From NCBI GenBank assembly GCA_002067755.1, contig MVQH01000101.1:62001-126000 (forward strand): a stretch of 64,000 bases of DNA, read 5' to 3'. The position numbers were made by a program, and so were the translations under genes. The notes under the pieces were generated by a model. The model did not search any database, had not been told where the DNA came from, and was given only the letters and a program-made list of their open reading frames with translations. Source of the DNA: Methanosaeta sp. PtaB.Bin018. GTDB taxonomy: Archaea; Halobacteriota; Methanosarcinia; Methanotrichales; Methanotrichaceae. Below, one piece after another: positions 35,401 to 43,843 of this stretch; position 1 is the first letter of the stretch; each line of letters opens with the position of its first letter.

Positions 35401-36787
35401 GATAGGATGCAATTGGGGCTGCCTGCAAAGCTGAGCTGTAGTTCTCGCCAACTATCACTGTTCCAGGCGAGCTCTTCCAGTAGTGGCTGAGCTTCTCCGC
35501 CATATCATAACTGTTGTTGGCTTCCAGCTTTGTGTCGCTCTTCCAGGATACATTGCCAATTGCAAGCGACCTTCCGCCCAGTTGCTGAATCAGCCAGCTA
35601 GCCGCAGATGACGGCGGCTCCAGCTCCGACCACAGGGGCGTATAAACTACATCGTATTCAAAGGCCACTCCTTTGATTTTAGCCCTGGTGAGGTCCTCGA
35701 TGTACCTTACGGCACCATCCACATTTTGAGTGGAGAGGACGTAGCCCACATAATCATCGCTCAGCCTGACATAGGTCGGCTTATTGCTCATGCCTGCTGC
35801 AAGTTGTGCATCCTGGGCAGAGAGAGGTGCGATAATGGCGAAGTCGACCTTCTTGGCCATTTCTGCGTAATTGTATCCCTGATTGCGATCAAAGGGATTG
35901 TCTACAGCAACGCCCAGCTTCACAGGACCCAAATCGGATGTTATGTTTTTGGATTCGTCCACGATCTGCAAGATCTGTTCCTGCTTCCACCTGTTCCACC
36001 TGTCAAGGTTGTAGCTGTTGGCTTTGACCTTGGTGATGTCAATGCCTGTGTCCTTGTAGAACTTCTCTTTGCAGACGTCGCAAAAGCAGTAATTCTCATC
36101 CTGGAATCCGAATTTGTAAAGCACCACTCCATCGACTTTGTAGTCGTCAATCAAAGCCTCGATCTTGTTGTAGAGATGATCCCGCACCTCTGGATTGGCA
36201 GGACAAAAGTAACTCGCATTGCCTCCAGTCTCGGGATTGGCAACCTGCAACCAGCTCGGATCTATTCGTGACTCATCTGGAGCTGCGCCTTTAAGGCCGG
36301 CCTCTGCAAGGAGAGCAGCCTTTGCCTCTGGCACAGCCTCAATCTCATTCGTCTGGGGCTCTGAGATCAAAGGAAGCTCCAGAGATGCCGTAACATATGC
36401 ACTCATCCCGTTCTTATGAGCTGCCTCCACCAGTGCCTTGACCTGATCTCCTTCACCGTGAATCGTGATGGCTGTGACGTTGGCTGCTTTGAAGGTGCCC
36501 AGTATGGCTGAGGCTCCATATTTATCCAGATCGCTCTCTTCGACCCAGCCATTTCTATCGCCGGCGTTTACGTTCTTTGGCAGGATCAACAGCGTTTTCG
36601 TGATGGTCTTGTTGTCATCAGACCAAATGGCAAGTGGCGTGGCTGCAACTGATGCATGCCAGTCGTAAGCGCCTACCAGGATCAGATCCTCTACATCACC
36701 TTTCACACCTCGTTCCAGATCAGCGGCTGCAAGAAGCATTGCACTGGACAAAACCGCCATGATCAATACTGCTCTGAGCAGTTTCAA
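32441..36787 (-). CDS. very large surface protein: GH-like domain, cell-wall-binding-like repeats, gingipain-like domain
   Basis: This 1448-residue exported protein starts with a signal peptide. Residues about 60-400 resemble a glycoside-hydrolase-like barrel with a CxCxxC cluster (234-239) in DENYCFCDVCKEKF. Residues about 405-540 resemble cell-wall-binding repeat 2 (AIGNVSWKSDTKLEANNSYD, VVIVGPVSEKV). From about 850 to 1150 there is a peptidase C25-like fold: MVVGDPGSMPF, His990 in FDHHGNE and Cys1028 in SSACVTV make a plausible catalytic pair. The C-terminus carries GWNAISVYLNP and GWNMIGLPVN repeats. The gene overlaps the upstream surface-protein gene by four bases. Substrates are unknown; activity is inferred from motif spacing only. 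Confidence 0.72.
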   Translation of the reverse strand: MKLLRAVLIMAVLSSAMLLAAADLERGVKGDVEDLILVGAYDWHASVAATPLAIWSDDNKTITKTLLILPKNVNAGDRNGWVEESDLDKYGASAILGTFKAANVTAITIHGEGDQVKALVEAAHKNGMSAYVTASLELPLISEPQTNEIEAVPEAKAALLAEAGLKGAAPDESRIDPSWLQVANPETGGNASYFCPANPEVRDHLYNKIEALIDDYKVDGVVLYKFGFQDENYCFCDVCKEKFYKDTGIDITKVKANSYNLDRWNRWKQEQILQIVDESKNITSDLGPVKLGVAVDNPFDRNQGYNYAEMAKKVDFAIIAPLSAQDAQLAAGMSNKPTYVRLSDDYVGYVLSTQNVDGAVRYIEDLTRAKIKGVAFEYDVVYTPLWSELEPPSSAASWLIQQLGGRSLAIGNVSWKSDTKLEANNSYDMAEKLSHYWKSSPGTVIVGENYSSALQAAPIASYLNWPLLFVNDELPEETAAALRRLSAKEVVIVGPVSEKVRQNLTEMNITILNGNSELLIKEMKDRGQSPDMVVMTNSHDLSLLPPSPDPVVERAYVEDLQVRTEASPGQIPAEELGEIVRLNVTLTNTGSKDLTSVRLMDIFPMGRLIKWPRASKGEVNVTDPYTGLPTDANSAFLNGSLLRWNLVRLKPEESATLNLEVEFLYPMDSGWKQRLDTGATAAYEGFSYNHTLENTDDWPVVNLTYPTWIYSGRANISWNLDKDASYTALNLYSPDGREGGVKITDIAPDKLYNLRVQLLTPGVWKFNIEAGDGYTHRTENYSIDVRSNTDPVNITAFSHTKVPRLSMVASQAASARRALLLDVAKDPQQIDPLNEEASLNQKVDDLELSPKYLMVVGDPGSMPFISTGLVQKLTSVMEYEIYRDYQLPEEFDNYSNVAVGRIVGLSVYDASQLLARTLAYDRLSGSWKNNGLVISSPPLSYPQAPIAASIRDYLQEAGLAVKDLRYEEATYQQAVSQMNNGQNIVHFDHHGNEESWSLSEWSSMDPTLTGAHVKELVLSPQTTTSSACVTVNLKGYYLNVSGTRMYIPKNIEDSIALAFVRAGAVNYIGESALSWIFVSDDFFKQFYQSLVFENATVGQAQLDADNLFKLKFRGAENLKDISKYDEELPNWEETVQQMLNQTAYMNVIIGDPSFRPNLPKSPALPYTTKVTAANGTAKNKTTLMASVTPKNESATDWIYWIETDSSSGELNLNAPPAIIGEVSLPKDADKVVVKEMGLAVWHDEMIVGDQKKVMWPIVRPRLGETRSFQIEYSLVPGEVQVIYVTAGWNAISVYLNPMDPSASKYLKNKPYRGIFSSAASGWAFSTKDAGMVNVTKFKPGEGYLIDSAGNFTMMISGKPVDLPYRLDLHSGWNMIGLPVNRTVDMNNITVNAEHKRYTYPEAVQKGLVSAFIWKYEDEGWTHLGENETLEPGKAYLIEATRDAKLEFR

Positions 36788-38364
36788 GCTCTCACCTCCT
36801 CCATCAAGACGCCAGCATCTTGCAGCGCTCTGGCATTCGCCTCTAAAATGTCTCCCACTATCAAAGCCTTGGAGAGAGTAACATTGCGTTTGGTCATGAC
36901 TTTGATTGCGGATCTAGCAGCTTCTGTCACATTACCCTCGCATATTATCAAAGGCAGGCTACCGTTCTTGGCCACCTGGTAAGCCCTGAATATATCCACT
37001 GGTTTGGGACTCGATAATACGACCTCGGAGATTCCATCCTGCCACATCTCAGCTGTGAGTTGCCAGCATTCTTCAAACAGGCCATCTCCCTGAATGCGCT
37101 TGATCTCGACGCCATCAAGGACTTTTTCGGCATCCATAGAGACTATGGTGTGGTTGCCAAAGATCACAACTCTGGCAAAGTCCTGCAGCCATTCACGATC
37201 CTTATCGCTGAGCTTGCCTGGCGGAACTGTGATGATGGCCACCGATCTATTAGCTGGCGCGCACAAGGACGCCACTGTGCTGTACTGGAGATCTTCCCCC
37301 GTCAGGACCGCCACACCCTCGGGCTGCACCACTTTGACGGAGGTCATCTCCTGGGGCATGGGAATGCCATTGGAATCGATGAGCCTGAAAATAATCGGAT
37401 AATCCCCAGTTTGAGATGCCAGCATAGTGAAGTTGGCAACGCCAGGCTTTTCCGGATTGACCTCCACTACCTGGGCCTGAGGAATGACCATTAGCTCCGA
37501 CGGCGTTGCAATTCCGACCAGCACCTTCTCCTTGACATCGAGTATGACGCTAAATGAGCCTTTGTAGGTCTTATTGGCTACGATCCTATCTGGAACCTCG
37601 ATATCGACGCGGTAGCCCCTGACGGCCATGCCAAACTCAACGCTGGCATTGACTGTGTCGTTTCGGGAGCGGTTGCCCAAAGATGTCGCAGTTATCTGCA
37701 GCTCACCCCTCTTTCCCGGTTCAGTTGTTTGTATCTGTAACTTCATAAAATGGGTTGTGCCGGAGTCCAAAGATACATCGTATGGCAAGGAGACCTCCTC
37801 TTCACCGTCGAGCAGTGTCACGCTCCAGCCATCAGGCAACGGGGAGGAGTCGACATGTGCTACATCTCTGAACAACCCTAGGTTTTTTACAGCCAGCTCG
37901 AACTGTGCGATGTCTTCCGCTTTGGCGGCGAGCGACGCGGACTTGGCATCGTCGATGGTCATGCTGAGGCCGTAGCTCTCCTGACCCACGATGTTCAGAT
38001 TGAACTCAATTCTCACTGGCATGGTGGGAGGCGTGTTGTCCAGCAGATACATGAATCCAGTATAGGACCCTGGCTTTGTCTCCTGTGGGACTGCGAAGTA
38101 GACCTTTATCTCAGCATCATCCTGAGGCTTTAGCGGTTTTTGTTCAGGCATGCTCAAGATTATAAAGTCCTTAGCACTTCCGCTCACTTGAGTGCCTGTG
38201 ATTTTGAAAATGGGCGCATCGCCCACATTGGTCAACTTTAGCGTCCTCTCCTCCACCTCCCCTGGGTGGAGCACAACATCGAACTTCTCCTTATCTGGCG
38301 CCAGCTGGGCAGCGCCCAAGCTGATCAGCAGAATCAGAATGACTATCGGATATATTTGCCTCAT
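36784..38364 (-). CDS. secreted beta-sandwich protein with cell-wall-binding-like C-terminus
   Basis: The 526-residue protein has a signal peptide ending near LGAAQ. Several immunoglobulin-like beta-sandwich domains follow (LTNVGDAPIFKITGTQVSG, KNLGLFRDVAHVDSSPLPDG and others; NEW3-like). A C-terminal domain from about 385 to 526 has VVIFGNHTIVSMDAEKV and ALIVGDILEANARALQDAG, resembling the cell-wall-binding repeat seen in the next gene. Many N-x-S/T sites suggest glycosylation. It is translationally coupled to the 1448-residue protein by an ATGA overlap, and the two are likely partners on the cell surface or sheath. Confidence 0.65.
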   Translation of the reverse strand: MRQIYPIVILILLISLGAAQLAPDKEKFDVVLHPGEVEERTLKLTNVGDAPIFKITGTQVSGSAKDFIILSMPEQKPLKPQDDAEIKVYFAVPQETKPGSYTGFMYLLDNTPPTMPVRIEFNLNIVGQESYGLSMTIDDAKSASLAAKAEDIAQFELAVKNLGLFRDVAHVDSSPLPDGWSVTLLDGEEEVSLPYDVSLDSGTTHFMKLQIQTTEPGKRGELQITATSLGNRSRNDTVNASVEFGMAVRGYRVDIEVPDRIVANKTYKGSFSVILDVKEKVLVGIATPSELMVIPQAQVVEVNPEKPGVANFTMLASQTGDYPIIFRLIDSNGIPMPQEMTSVKVVQPEGVAVLTGEDLQYSTVASLCAPANRSVAIITVPPGKLSDKDREWLQDFARVVIFGNHTIVSMDAEKVLDGVEIKRIQGDGLFEECWQLTAEMWQDGISEVVLSSPKPVDIFRAYQVAKNGSLPLIICEGNVTEAARSAIKVMTKRNVTLSKALIVGDILEANARALQDAGVLMEEVRA

Positions 38365-38474
38365 CTAACACCACACGATGGCATGTGCCGGATTTTTTCA
38401 CAGTTATTATAAACCACGTCCCCAAGTGATAAATAAATTTGGTTGCTCTTGGGGCAGGCTAGTTTATATCTGTT

Positions 38475-38981
38475 ATGTCTCAAAACAGAATATCGGGTGT
38501 ATCCTTGGATCGAGAAAAAGCCTTTCTAGTGGCCACGCCCTTCAAGAAGCGCGGCAAGAAGAGCCTTAAGATCAGCGACTTCATCTTTGCATTGTACCTG
38601 GACATGAAATGGGGCCCGCCCGAGAAGGTGCGCGCTTTGCTAAGAGATGCGGAATCAGAAGGTCTGGTGAAGATGGACGGCGATATGGTCTTTGCCACCT
38701 TCGATGCCGAGGCTGTGGATGTGCCAGTAGGGTTCAAACCAACCACGGATGAGGGCATTTTGGATCGCGGAATTCGGCTCATCACCTCCCAGACGGGTAT
38801 GAGCAGAAAGGAAGTGATCGCCCTTGCCAATGAGAGACAAGATTCACTACAGAAATTGGTAGAGCTGGATGCCGTGGTCCTTCTTGTGGCGAGGGAGCTG
38901 GGCCTGGATGTGAGCAGCCTGGCAGAAGAGGCCTATCGAAACCTTCTGGCCAGAGTACAGCAAGATCAGAAAGCACCATGA
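38475..38981 (+). CDS. DUF2240 family protein
   Basis: This 168-residue protein matches the archaeal DUF2240/COG3612 family. The N-terminal half is a winged-helix-like region (KKSLKISDFIFALYLDMKWG, then EKVRALLRDAESEGLVKMDG), and the C-terminal half is helical (LITSQTGMSRKEVIALANERQ). The winged-helix resemblance suggests nucleic-acid binding, but the function is unknown. It begins a two-gene unit, with an ATGA overlap to the next gene. Confidence 0.75.
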   Translation: MSQNRISGVSLDREKAFLVATPFKKRGKKSLKISDFIFALYLDMKWGPPEKVRALLRDAESEGLVKMDGDMVFATFDAEAVDVPVGFKPTTDEGILDRGIRLITSQTGMSRKEVIALANERQDSLQKLVELDAVVLLVARELGLDVSSLAEEAYRNLLARVQQDQKAP

Positions 38982-39304
38982 GCAGGCCTCCCATGTCTGA
39001 CGTCACCCTTTATGATCTCCTGGGCATGTCCAAAGAACGCGCAGAAGAGATTGCCAGGAGGGTAAGAGCCTCCTTTTCAAAGTCCAAGAGTCCAGATGAG
39101 TGGCTAAAAAAGCTGATAGAAGAGTCGGAGGTCACGCCAGATAATGCTGAAGCCTTTGCATGCGGCTGGTTTGCCGGGCGATATGCAGGCGTCTCCGAGG
39201 TATTTCGTATAGTTCAAAAAGAGATGGATAAGATGGAGAAAGACAGAGGAGAGAGGAATAGAGAGGAGAGATATAACCCTTCCGGCACAGATGGTTATGC
39301 ATGA
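38978..39304 (+). CDS. hypothetical small protein coupled to DUF2240
   Basis: A 108-residue charged protein, not recognised. A helical middle (KERAEEIARRVRASFSKSK) is followed by NAEAFACGWFAGRYAGVSEVF and a basic/acidic tail. Coding is supported by the four-base overlap with the DUF2240 gene, good codon structure and absence of a competing ORF on the other strand. No function is offered. Confidence 0.6.
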   Translation: MSRPPMSDVTLYDLLGMSKERAEEIARRVRASFSKSKSPDEWLKKLIEESEVTPDNAEAFACGWFAGRYAGVSEVFRIVQKEMDKMEKDRGERNREERYNPSGTDGYA

Positions 39305-39383
39305 GCCTGATGCGCGAATGCTGAAATAGGCGACCTGCAATTAATCGTAAGATTAATCTTCATGCGGCGAAACAGAGCGACTA

Positions 39384-40721
39384 ATGGCCCCCAGAGTTCT
39401 GTTCGCAACCATTTACAAAAAGGCCTCCGAGCCCTATGACTACATTGGAGCCAATACCAGATCATGGTTCAGATTCTACTGGCCACGCATTCAGTCCTTT
39501 GGCCTGCGCTTTCTCAAGCAGAATATCCCCGAGCTGGAGATCTTGGAGTTTCCTACCTGGGAAGAGTACTGCAAGAAGCTAGAAGAGGGCTGGGATGTGG
39601 TGGGTCTGTCGTTCTATCTCAACGAGACCCATGAGGCCCTGGAGATGGTCAAGGAGGCGCGCAAGGCACCCGTTGGCGAGATCTGGGCCGGAAACTATGG
39701 CGCCTTGACTCCAGAGATCCAGGAGAAGTTCGACAAGGTCTTCGTGGGTTATGCTGAGCAGCAGGTCGCGTCGTATTTCGGCCGACAAATCAAGGAGATC
39801 ATACATCCGCCTCTCATCGAGTATCTAAACTCGCCTTTTGGCATAAAGCTGAACGTTTACGGCATCATGTTCACCACGCGCGGCTGCCCAGTTGGCTGCA
39901 AATTCTGCCAGACCCCAGTGTTCTGCAATAAGCCCAACACAATTCCCCTCAAGAGCATCGAGCGACTGCTTGCCTACTACAAAGAGCATGGCATCAACGT
40001 TGTCCTGATAGAGGATGAGAACTTCGGTTGCAACCGCCGTCATGCGGATGCCGTTGTGGAGCTGCTGGACGAGTATGGCATGGTCTGGGGCTGCATGGCC
40101 AGAGCCGATTATCTGCGAAGAATGATCGACGAATGGGCGGAGAAGAGAAAGAGAAACGGAAAGCGTGTATCGGGCTTCGGAGGGGCAGCGATAGGCATCG
40201 AGAACCTGCACCAGGAACGATTGGACGACATAAAGAAGAAAGAGGGCACTGAGGACATCCTTGAGACGGTGCGCCTGCTGCAAAAGCACGGCCTTGGAAC
40301 AGTAGGCTATTACATGATCGGCTTTGAAGACGATACCAGGGAATCGCTTAAAATCGACATCCCCAAACTGGCTGCATTGAAGCTTGACATCACTCAGATC
40401 TGCGTATTAACACCACTGCCACAGACGCCTCTCTGGAATGAGATCGAGGAGAAGTACGGCATCTGGGACAGGGACTGGCATCATTATGACGGCAAGAACC
40501 TTGTTTGGAATCATCCAAGCATAAAACCGGATGAGATTCCGGGCATTCTGGATTGGTCGTTTAAGAAGGTTTATCCCTGGACCATGCCCCTGCGCACATC
40601 TGCACGGGTGTGGAGAGGAGCCTTTCGCTATGCAGGTTGGGCTGGAGTGAAGGAAGTGGCATCATACATAAGCAAGGCCAACAGGTTCGACTTCAGCCAG
40701 AGAAGGCTGCTGGAAGCTTAA
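39384..40721 (+). CDS. radical SAM enzyme with N-terminal B12-binding-like domain (first of pair)
   Basis: This 445-residue protein has an N-terminal Rossmann-like region (about 1-140), then the radical SAM cluster motif CPVGCKFC (Cys168, Cys172, Cys175) and the AIGIENLHQERLDD and TVGYYMIGFEDDTRES segments of the barrel. The N-domain lacks the DxHxxG cobalamin signature, so B12 binding is uncertain. The C-terminal LTPLPQTPLWNEIEEKYGI region resembles B12-type radical SAM enzymes that modify lipids or cofactors. It is immediately followed by a second radical SAM gene, with the start codon directly after this stop. Confidence 0.82.
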   Translation: MAPRVLFATIYKKASEPYDYIGANTRSWFRFYWPRIQSFGLRFLKQNIPELEILEFPTWEEYCKKLEEGWDVVGLSFYLNETHEALEMVKEARKAPVGEIWAGNYGALTPEIQEKFDKVFVGYAEQQVASYFGRQIKEIIHPPLIEYLNSPFGIKLNVYGIMFTTRGCPVGCKFCQTPVFCNKPNTIPLKSIERLLAYYKEHGINVVLIEDENFGCNRRHADAVVELLDEYGMVWGCMARADYLRRMIDEWAEKRKRNGKRVSGFGGAAIGIENLHQERLDDIKKKEGTEDILETVRLLQKHGLGTVGYYMIGFEDDTRESLKIDIPKLAALKLDITQICVLTPLPQTPLWNEIEEKYGIWDRDWHHYDGKNLVWNHPSIKPDEIPGILDWSFKKVYPWTMPLRTSARVWRGAFRYAGWAGVKEVASYISKANRFDFSQRRLLEA

Positions 40722-42176
40722 ATGAAGATCCTACTCTTGTCATCTCCAGTGGTCCAACAGGACTTCGACCGCATAGCCCGTCTGCCTAACCTCGGGCTGG
40801 CATCACTGGCAGCACACGTGAAAGACCTTTGCACAATTCACGTCGCCGACATCCACGGCATGAAGAACTACCGCGAATACGTGCGCAAGGCCGTCAACAG
40901 CTATGACCTTGTGGGCTTCACTGCCATGAGCTTCCAGTATCAGGAAGCGCTGAGGCTGGCCAGCATCGCAAAGGAGTCCGGTGCAAAGACGGTCTTTGGC
41001 GGATACCATCCAACACTTGCATGTGAGGAGATCGGCCAAAGCGAGGACGCAAGGCTCATCGACTACATCGTGCGAGGAGAGGGCGAGGCCTCCTTCAGGG
41101 AGCTGGTACAGTCCCTGCTTGCCGGAGTAGAGCCAAAGGGCGTCTTGGGCGTCTCATACCATGTGGGCGAGACGATGGTGCACAATAGGCCGCGACCGCT
41201 TCTCAGGGTCGAGGAGATCGAGATGCCCGACAGGGACGCGCGACTCATCACCAAGGGCTTCTACAGCTTTGATGTTCCCATCGACTCCGTTGAGACCAGC
41301 CGGGGCTGCACTCAAGGGTGCAAGTTTTGCAGCATCAACCTGATGTACGGCCGCAACTTCCGCAAGTTTCCCATCCAGCGCGTTATCGCCGATATCCAGG
41401 ACGCTGAGGAGCACGGCGCAGGTTCCATCTTCTTCCCAGACGACAACATCACCCTGGACGTGAGGCGGCTAGAGCAGCTCTGCCAGGCCATCATAGATGC
41501 TGGTCTGACGCATTTGCGCTACAAGACCCAGGCTTCGGCCTCTGGCATAGCATCCAGTAAGCGGCTGGTTGACAAGATGAGTGAGGCCGGATTCGATGGA
41601 GTCTTCCTGGGAGTCGAGAGCGTGAACAAGCGCAATCTTCAGTTCCTCGGCAAGGGCCGCATGTCCGATGATGCTGAGAGAGCTGTACGATATTTGCATG
41701 ATAATGATATCATCGTCTCCACTGGTCTCATCGGTGGAAATCCGGATGATGATGCAGAAGACATATGGGAGAATTTCCATCTAGCTCGGCGGCTGAAAGT
41801 TGATTTTCCGATTTTTTATATCAACACACCATACCCCAAGACTCAGATGCGCGCCGAGCTTGAGGAGATGGGGCTGATCACGAGGAATGATTTCACCAAG
41901 TACGATGGCCTGCATGCCAACTTGAGGACGAAGCATCTCAGCGACGAGGAGGTTCAGTACATCACCTGGGAGATGAATGCAAGATATTATGATTTCGAGT
42001 GGCTGCGCTACAACAAAGTAAAGAGGATTTACCCTAGGTGGTTTGCAAATGAGCTGAAGCGGCTGGCGCCATTCTATGCAAAACGCAAGCTTGATCTGGC
42101 CCTGGGAAGGCGCACCCGGCAGGACTTCTTCCTGGAGGACCTGAAAAGCGGCGAGCTGTGCAAGGGCGTAACATAA
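40722..42176 (+). CDS. radical SAM enzyme with B12-binding-like domain (second of pair)
   Basis: The 484-residue protein begins with a typical B12-binding-like domain (LPNLGLASLAAHVKD at 21-35, VFGGYHPTLACEE near 91), followed by the cluster motif CTQGCKFC (Cys196, Cys200, Cys203) and the FLGVESVNKRN segment. The DxHxxG cobalamin motif is replaced by DIHGMK. The gene abuts the first radical SAM gene without a gap, so they are co-expressed. They may act in one pathway such as membrane-lipid or cofactor modification; there is no direct evidence for either. Confidence 0.82.
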   Translation: MKILLLSSPVVQQDFDRIARLPNLGLASLAAHVKDLCTIHVADIHGMKNYREYVRKAVNSYDLVGFTAMSFQYQEALRLASIAKESGAKTVFGGYHPTLACEEIGQSEDARLIDYIVRGEGEASFRELVQSLLAGVEPKGVLGVSYHVGETMVHNRPRPLLRVEEIEMPDRDARLITKGFYSFDVPIDSVETSRGCTQGCKFCSINLMYGRNFRKFPIQRVIADIQDAEEHGAGSIFFPDDNITLDVRRLEQLCQAIIDAGLTHLRYKTQASASGIASSKRLVDKMSEAGFDGVFLGVESVNKRNLQFLGKGRMSDDAERAVRYLHDNDIIVSTGLIGGNPDDDAEDIWENFHLARRLKVDFPIFYINTPYPKTQMRAELEEMGLITRNDFTKYDGLHANLRTKHLSDEEVQYITWEMNARYYDFEWLRYNKVKRIYPRWFANELKRLAPFYAKRKLDLALGRRTRQDFFLEDLKSGELCKGVT

Positions 42177-42181
42177 GTGGA

Positions 42182-43843
42182 TTAAGATTGAAGGATCTCT
42201 CTTATTCTCCTCCTGCAGTCCTGGTCATTGAAAATCGCCCTTAGCTCCTCCTTCACCATCTTCCTCAGGCTGGCTCTATCTGAAGCAGCCATCTGCTGCT
42301 CTTCCTGACAATTTCCAAGAGCATTCATTCCATTCCCAAAGATCCTAAGAGGCCTCGTGAACACTGGCGCCTCGCCCTCCCTGAGCCGTTCCAGGCAGTC
42401 GTACAGCTCATCTAGCAGTCCATCTTTTCCATAGAAGTACTTCCTGAGCATCTCCTTCGTTATCTCCTTGTAGCTCTGGAAGCCCAAGATGTTCATCTCG
42501 TTATTCTCGATATAGTTTATCGACTCTGTGATTATATCGTGAAGCCTCCACTCCAAAGTGCCTGGACGCTTATGCTCTCCGATAGTGCCTCCATAGGGGT
42601 TGCGAAGCAGGATGAGCATATCCTCCGCCTTTCCACCACCCAATTTGCGGTAGACCATTATCTTGTTCTCCGACAGGCCCGTCCTCTCCTGTACGGCCTC
42701 CTTTATATCCTTGGTGCGGAAAAAACCGCGGGTGAAAACCAGGACTCGATCGGCCTTTGTAGGATCGCATGGGAACAACCGTCCGTCTTTGCCCGCAGGC
42801 AAAAGGCTCCCCTTGCCAAGGGCTCCCTCCACCAGCTCCAGCTCATCTCCCTCATGTGCTGCTTGAATGCAGTAGCACGGCACAAGAATGGGCGGAAGCA
42901 GACCTTCACTGCCAGCTCCCTCACGCCTCCTGGAGATCCCATTCGATCCATTGTTCTCCCCATTCACTTCCCAGATGACCCTCCTGATGCCTTGTGAGTC
43001 GTCCTGGAGCAGGTCCCCTGGATAATTCCTGAGATCGAGGAGCGGCTTGAGAGAGTTGTAGATGCAGACATCCATGCCGGTGTAATTGCCCCCAAACCTC
43101 TGCACCAGGGTCTGATTGTCTACCAGGATCAGAGCATCTATTCCTTCGCCCGAGGCCTTTGTGAGCAGGTCATACATTGCAATGACAGCGCCCAGATCTC
43201 TCTGGCCTTCTGTGGCCTTTCTCTTATCTGTTCCCTTCTCAGTCAGAATTCCCAGTACGAAGATTGGAAATATGGGCTCCTCAGATCGGACATAGCTCGT
43301 GATCGGGTTTATAAACCCAGTGCCAGTTCCACCACCTAAAGAGGCTATGAAGAGAATGCTATCGCACAGCTTGGATCTTGCGGAGCTTGTGGAAATAATC
43401 GTATGAGGCCTTATGCCTACCTGCCACATATACCCGGAAAGGGGATTATCGTTGCTCTTGAACTCCTCCAGGCAGACCTCCTTCAGCTTGGGGTCGAATT
43501 CGAATACCTCGAAGATCCCTTTCAGATACTCTGCCCTGCGGTCGAAGCCTGGCGCTTTGAGGTCGAGCCCGTAGGTATCACTCAAATATCTGCGGGTGTC
43601 AGAGCCTTCGCTCACATTTCCATGACAGATCAAAAAGGGGGGGTACTGTCCCTGTACCAGACTTCCGTAGTAGCTCTGGCGTTGTGTGTCTTGGGTGGCA
43701 GATTCCAGCCACAGTCCTTTGACTCCCCCGTAGGCCAGATGCCTTCCAAATTGAAGGCCCATTAGATTGATATCCTGGCTCTGTAAAAACTGCCTCAGTA
43801 TATTTCCACCTGCACCACCGATTCCAACGATACAAGGTCTCAT
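42182..43843 (-). CDS. divergent tubulin/FtsZ-superfamily GTPase
   Basis: A 553-residue protein opening MRPCIVGIGGAGGNILRQFL, where GIGGAGGN is the first nucleotide-binding loop of the FtsZ/tubulin superfamily. The glycine-rich tubulin signature follows as SLGGGTGTGF (169-177), and NYTGMD near 253-258 sits where FtsZ has the T7 loop NxDxxD, with the middle Asp replaced by Thr. A long, unfamiliar C-terminal half (about 270-553) follows. It is too diverged to be FtsZ1, FtsZ2 or CetZ and resembles the FtsZ-like families proposed to act in membrane remodelling. The open frame runs upstream to 44167, but ATG at 43843, overlapping the previous stop by four bases, is chosen. It is the last gene of a four-gene operon. 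Confidence 0.8.
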   Translation of the reverse strand: MRPCIVGIGGAGGNILRQFLQSQDINLMGLQFGRHLAYGGVKGLWLESATQDTQRQSYYGSLVQGQYPPFLICHGNVSEGSDTRRYLSDTYGLDLKAPGFDRRAEYLKGIFEVFEFDPKLKEVCLEEFKSNDNPLSGYMWQVGIRPHTIISTSSARSKLCDSILFIASLGGGTGTGFINPITSYVRSEEPIFPIFVLGILTEKGTDKRKATEGQRDLGAVIAMYDLLTKASGEGIDALILVDNQTLVQRFGGNYTGMDVCIYNSLKPLLDLRNYPGDLLQDDSQGIRRVIWEVNGENNGSNGISRRREGAGSEGLLPPILVPCYCIQAAHEGDELELVEGALGKGSLLPAGKDGRLFPCDPTKADRVLVFTRGFFRTKDIKEAVQERTGLSENKIMVYRKLGGGKAEDMLILLRNPYGGTIGEHKRPGTLEWRLHDIITESINYIENNEMNILGFQSYKEITKEMLRKYFYGKDGLLDELYDCLERLREGEAPVFTRPLRIFGNGMNALGNCQEEQQMAASDRASLRKMVKEELRAIFNDQDCRRRIREILQS

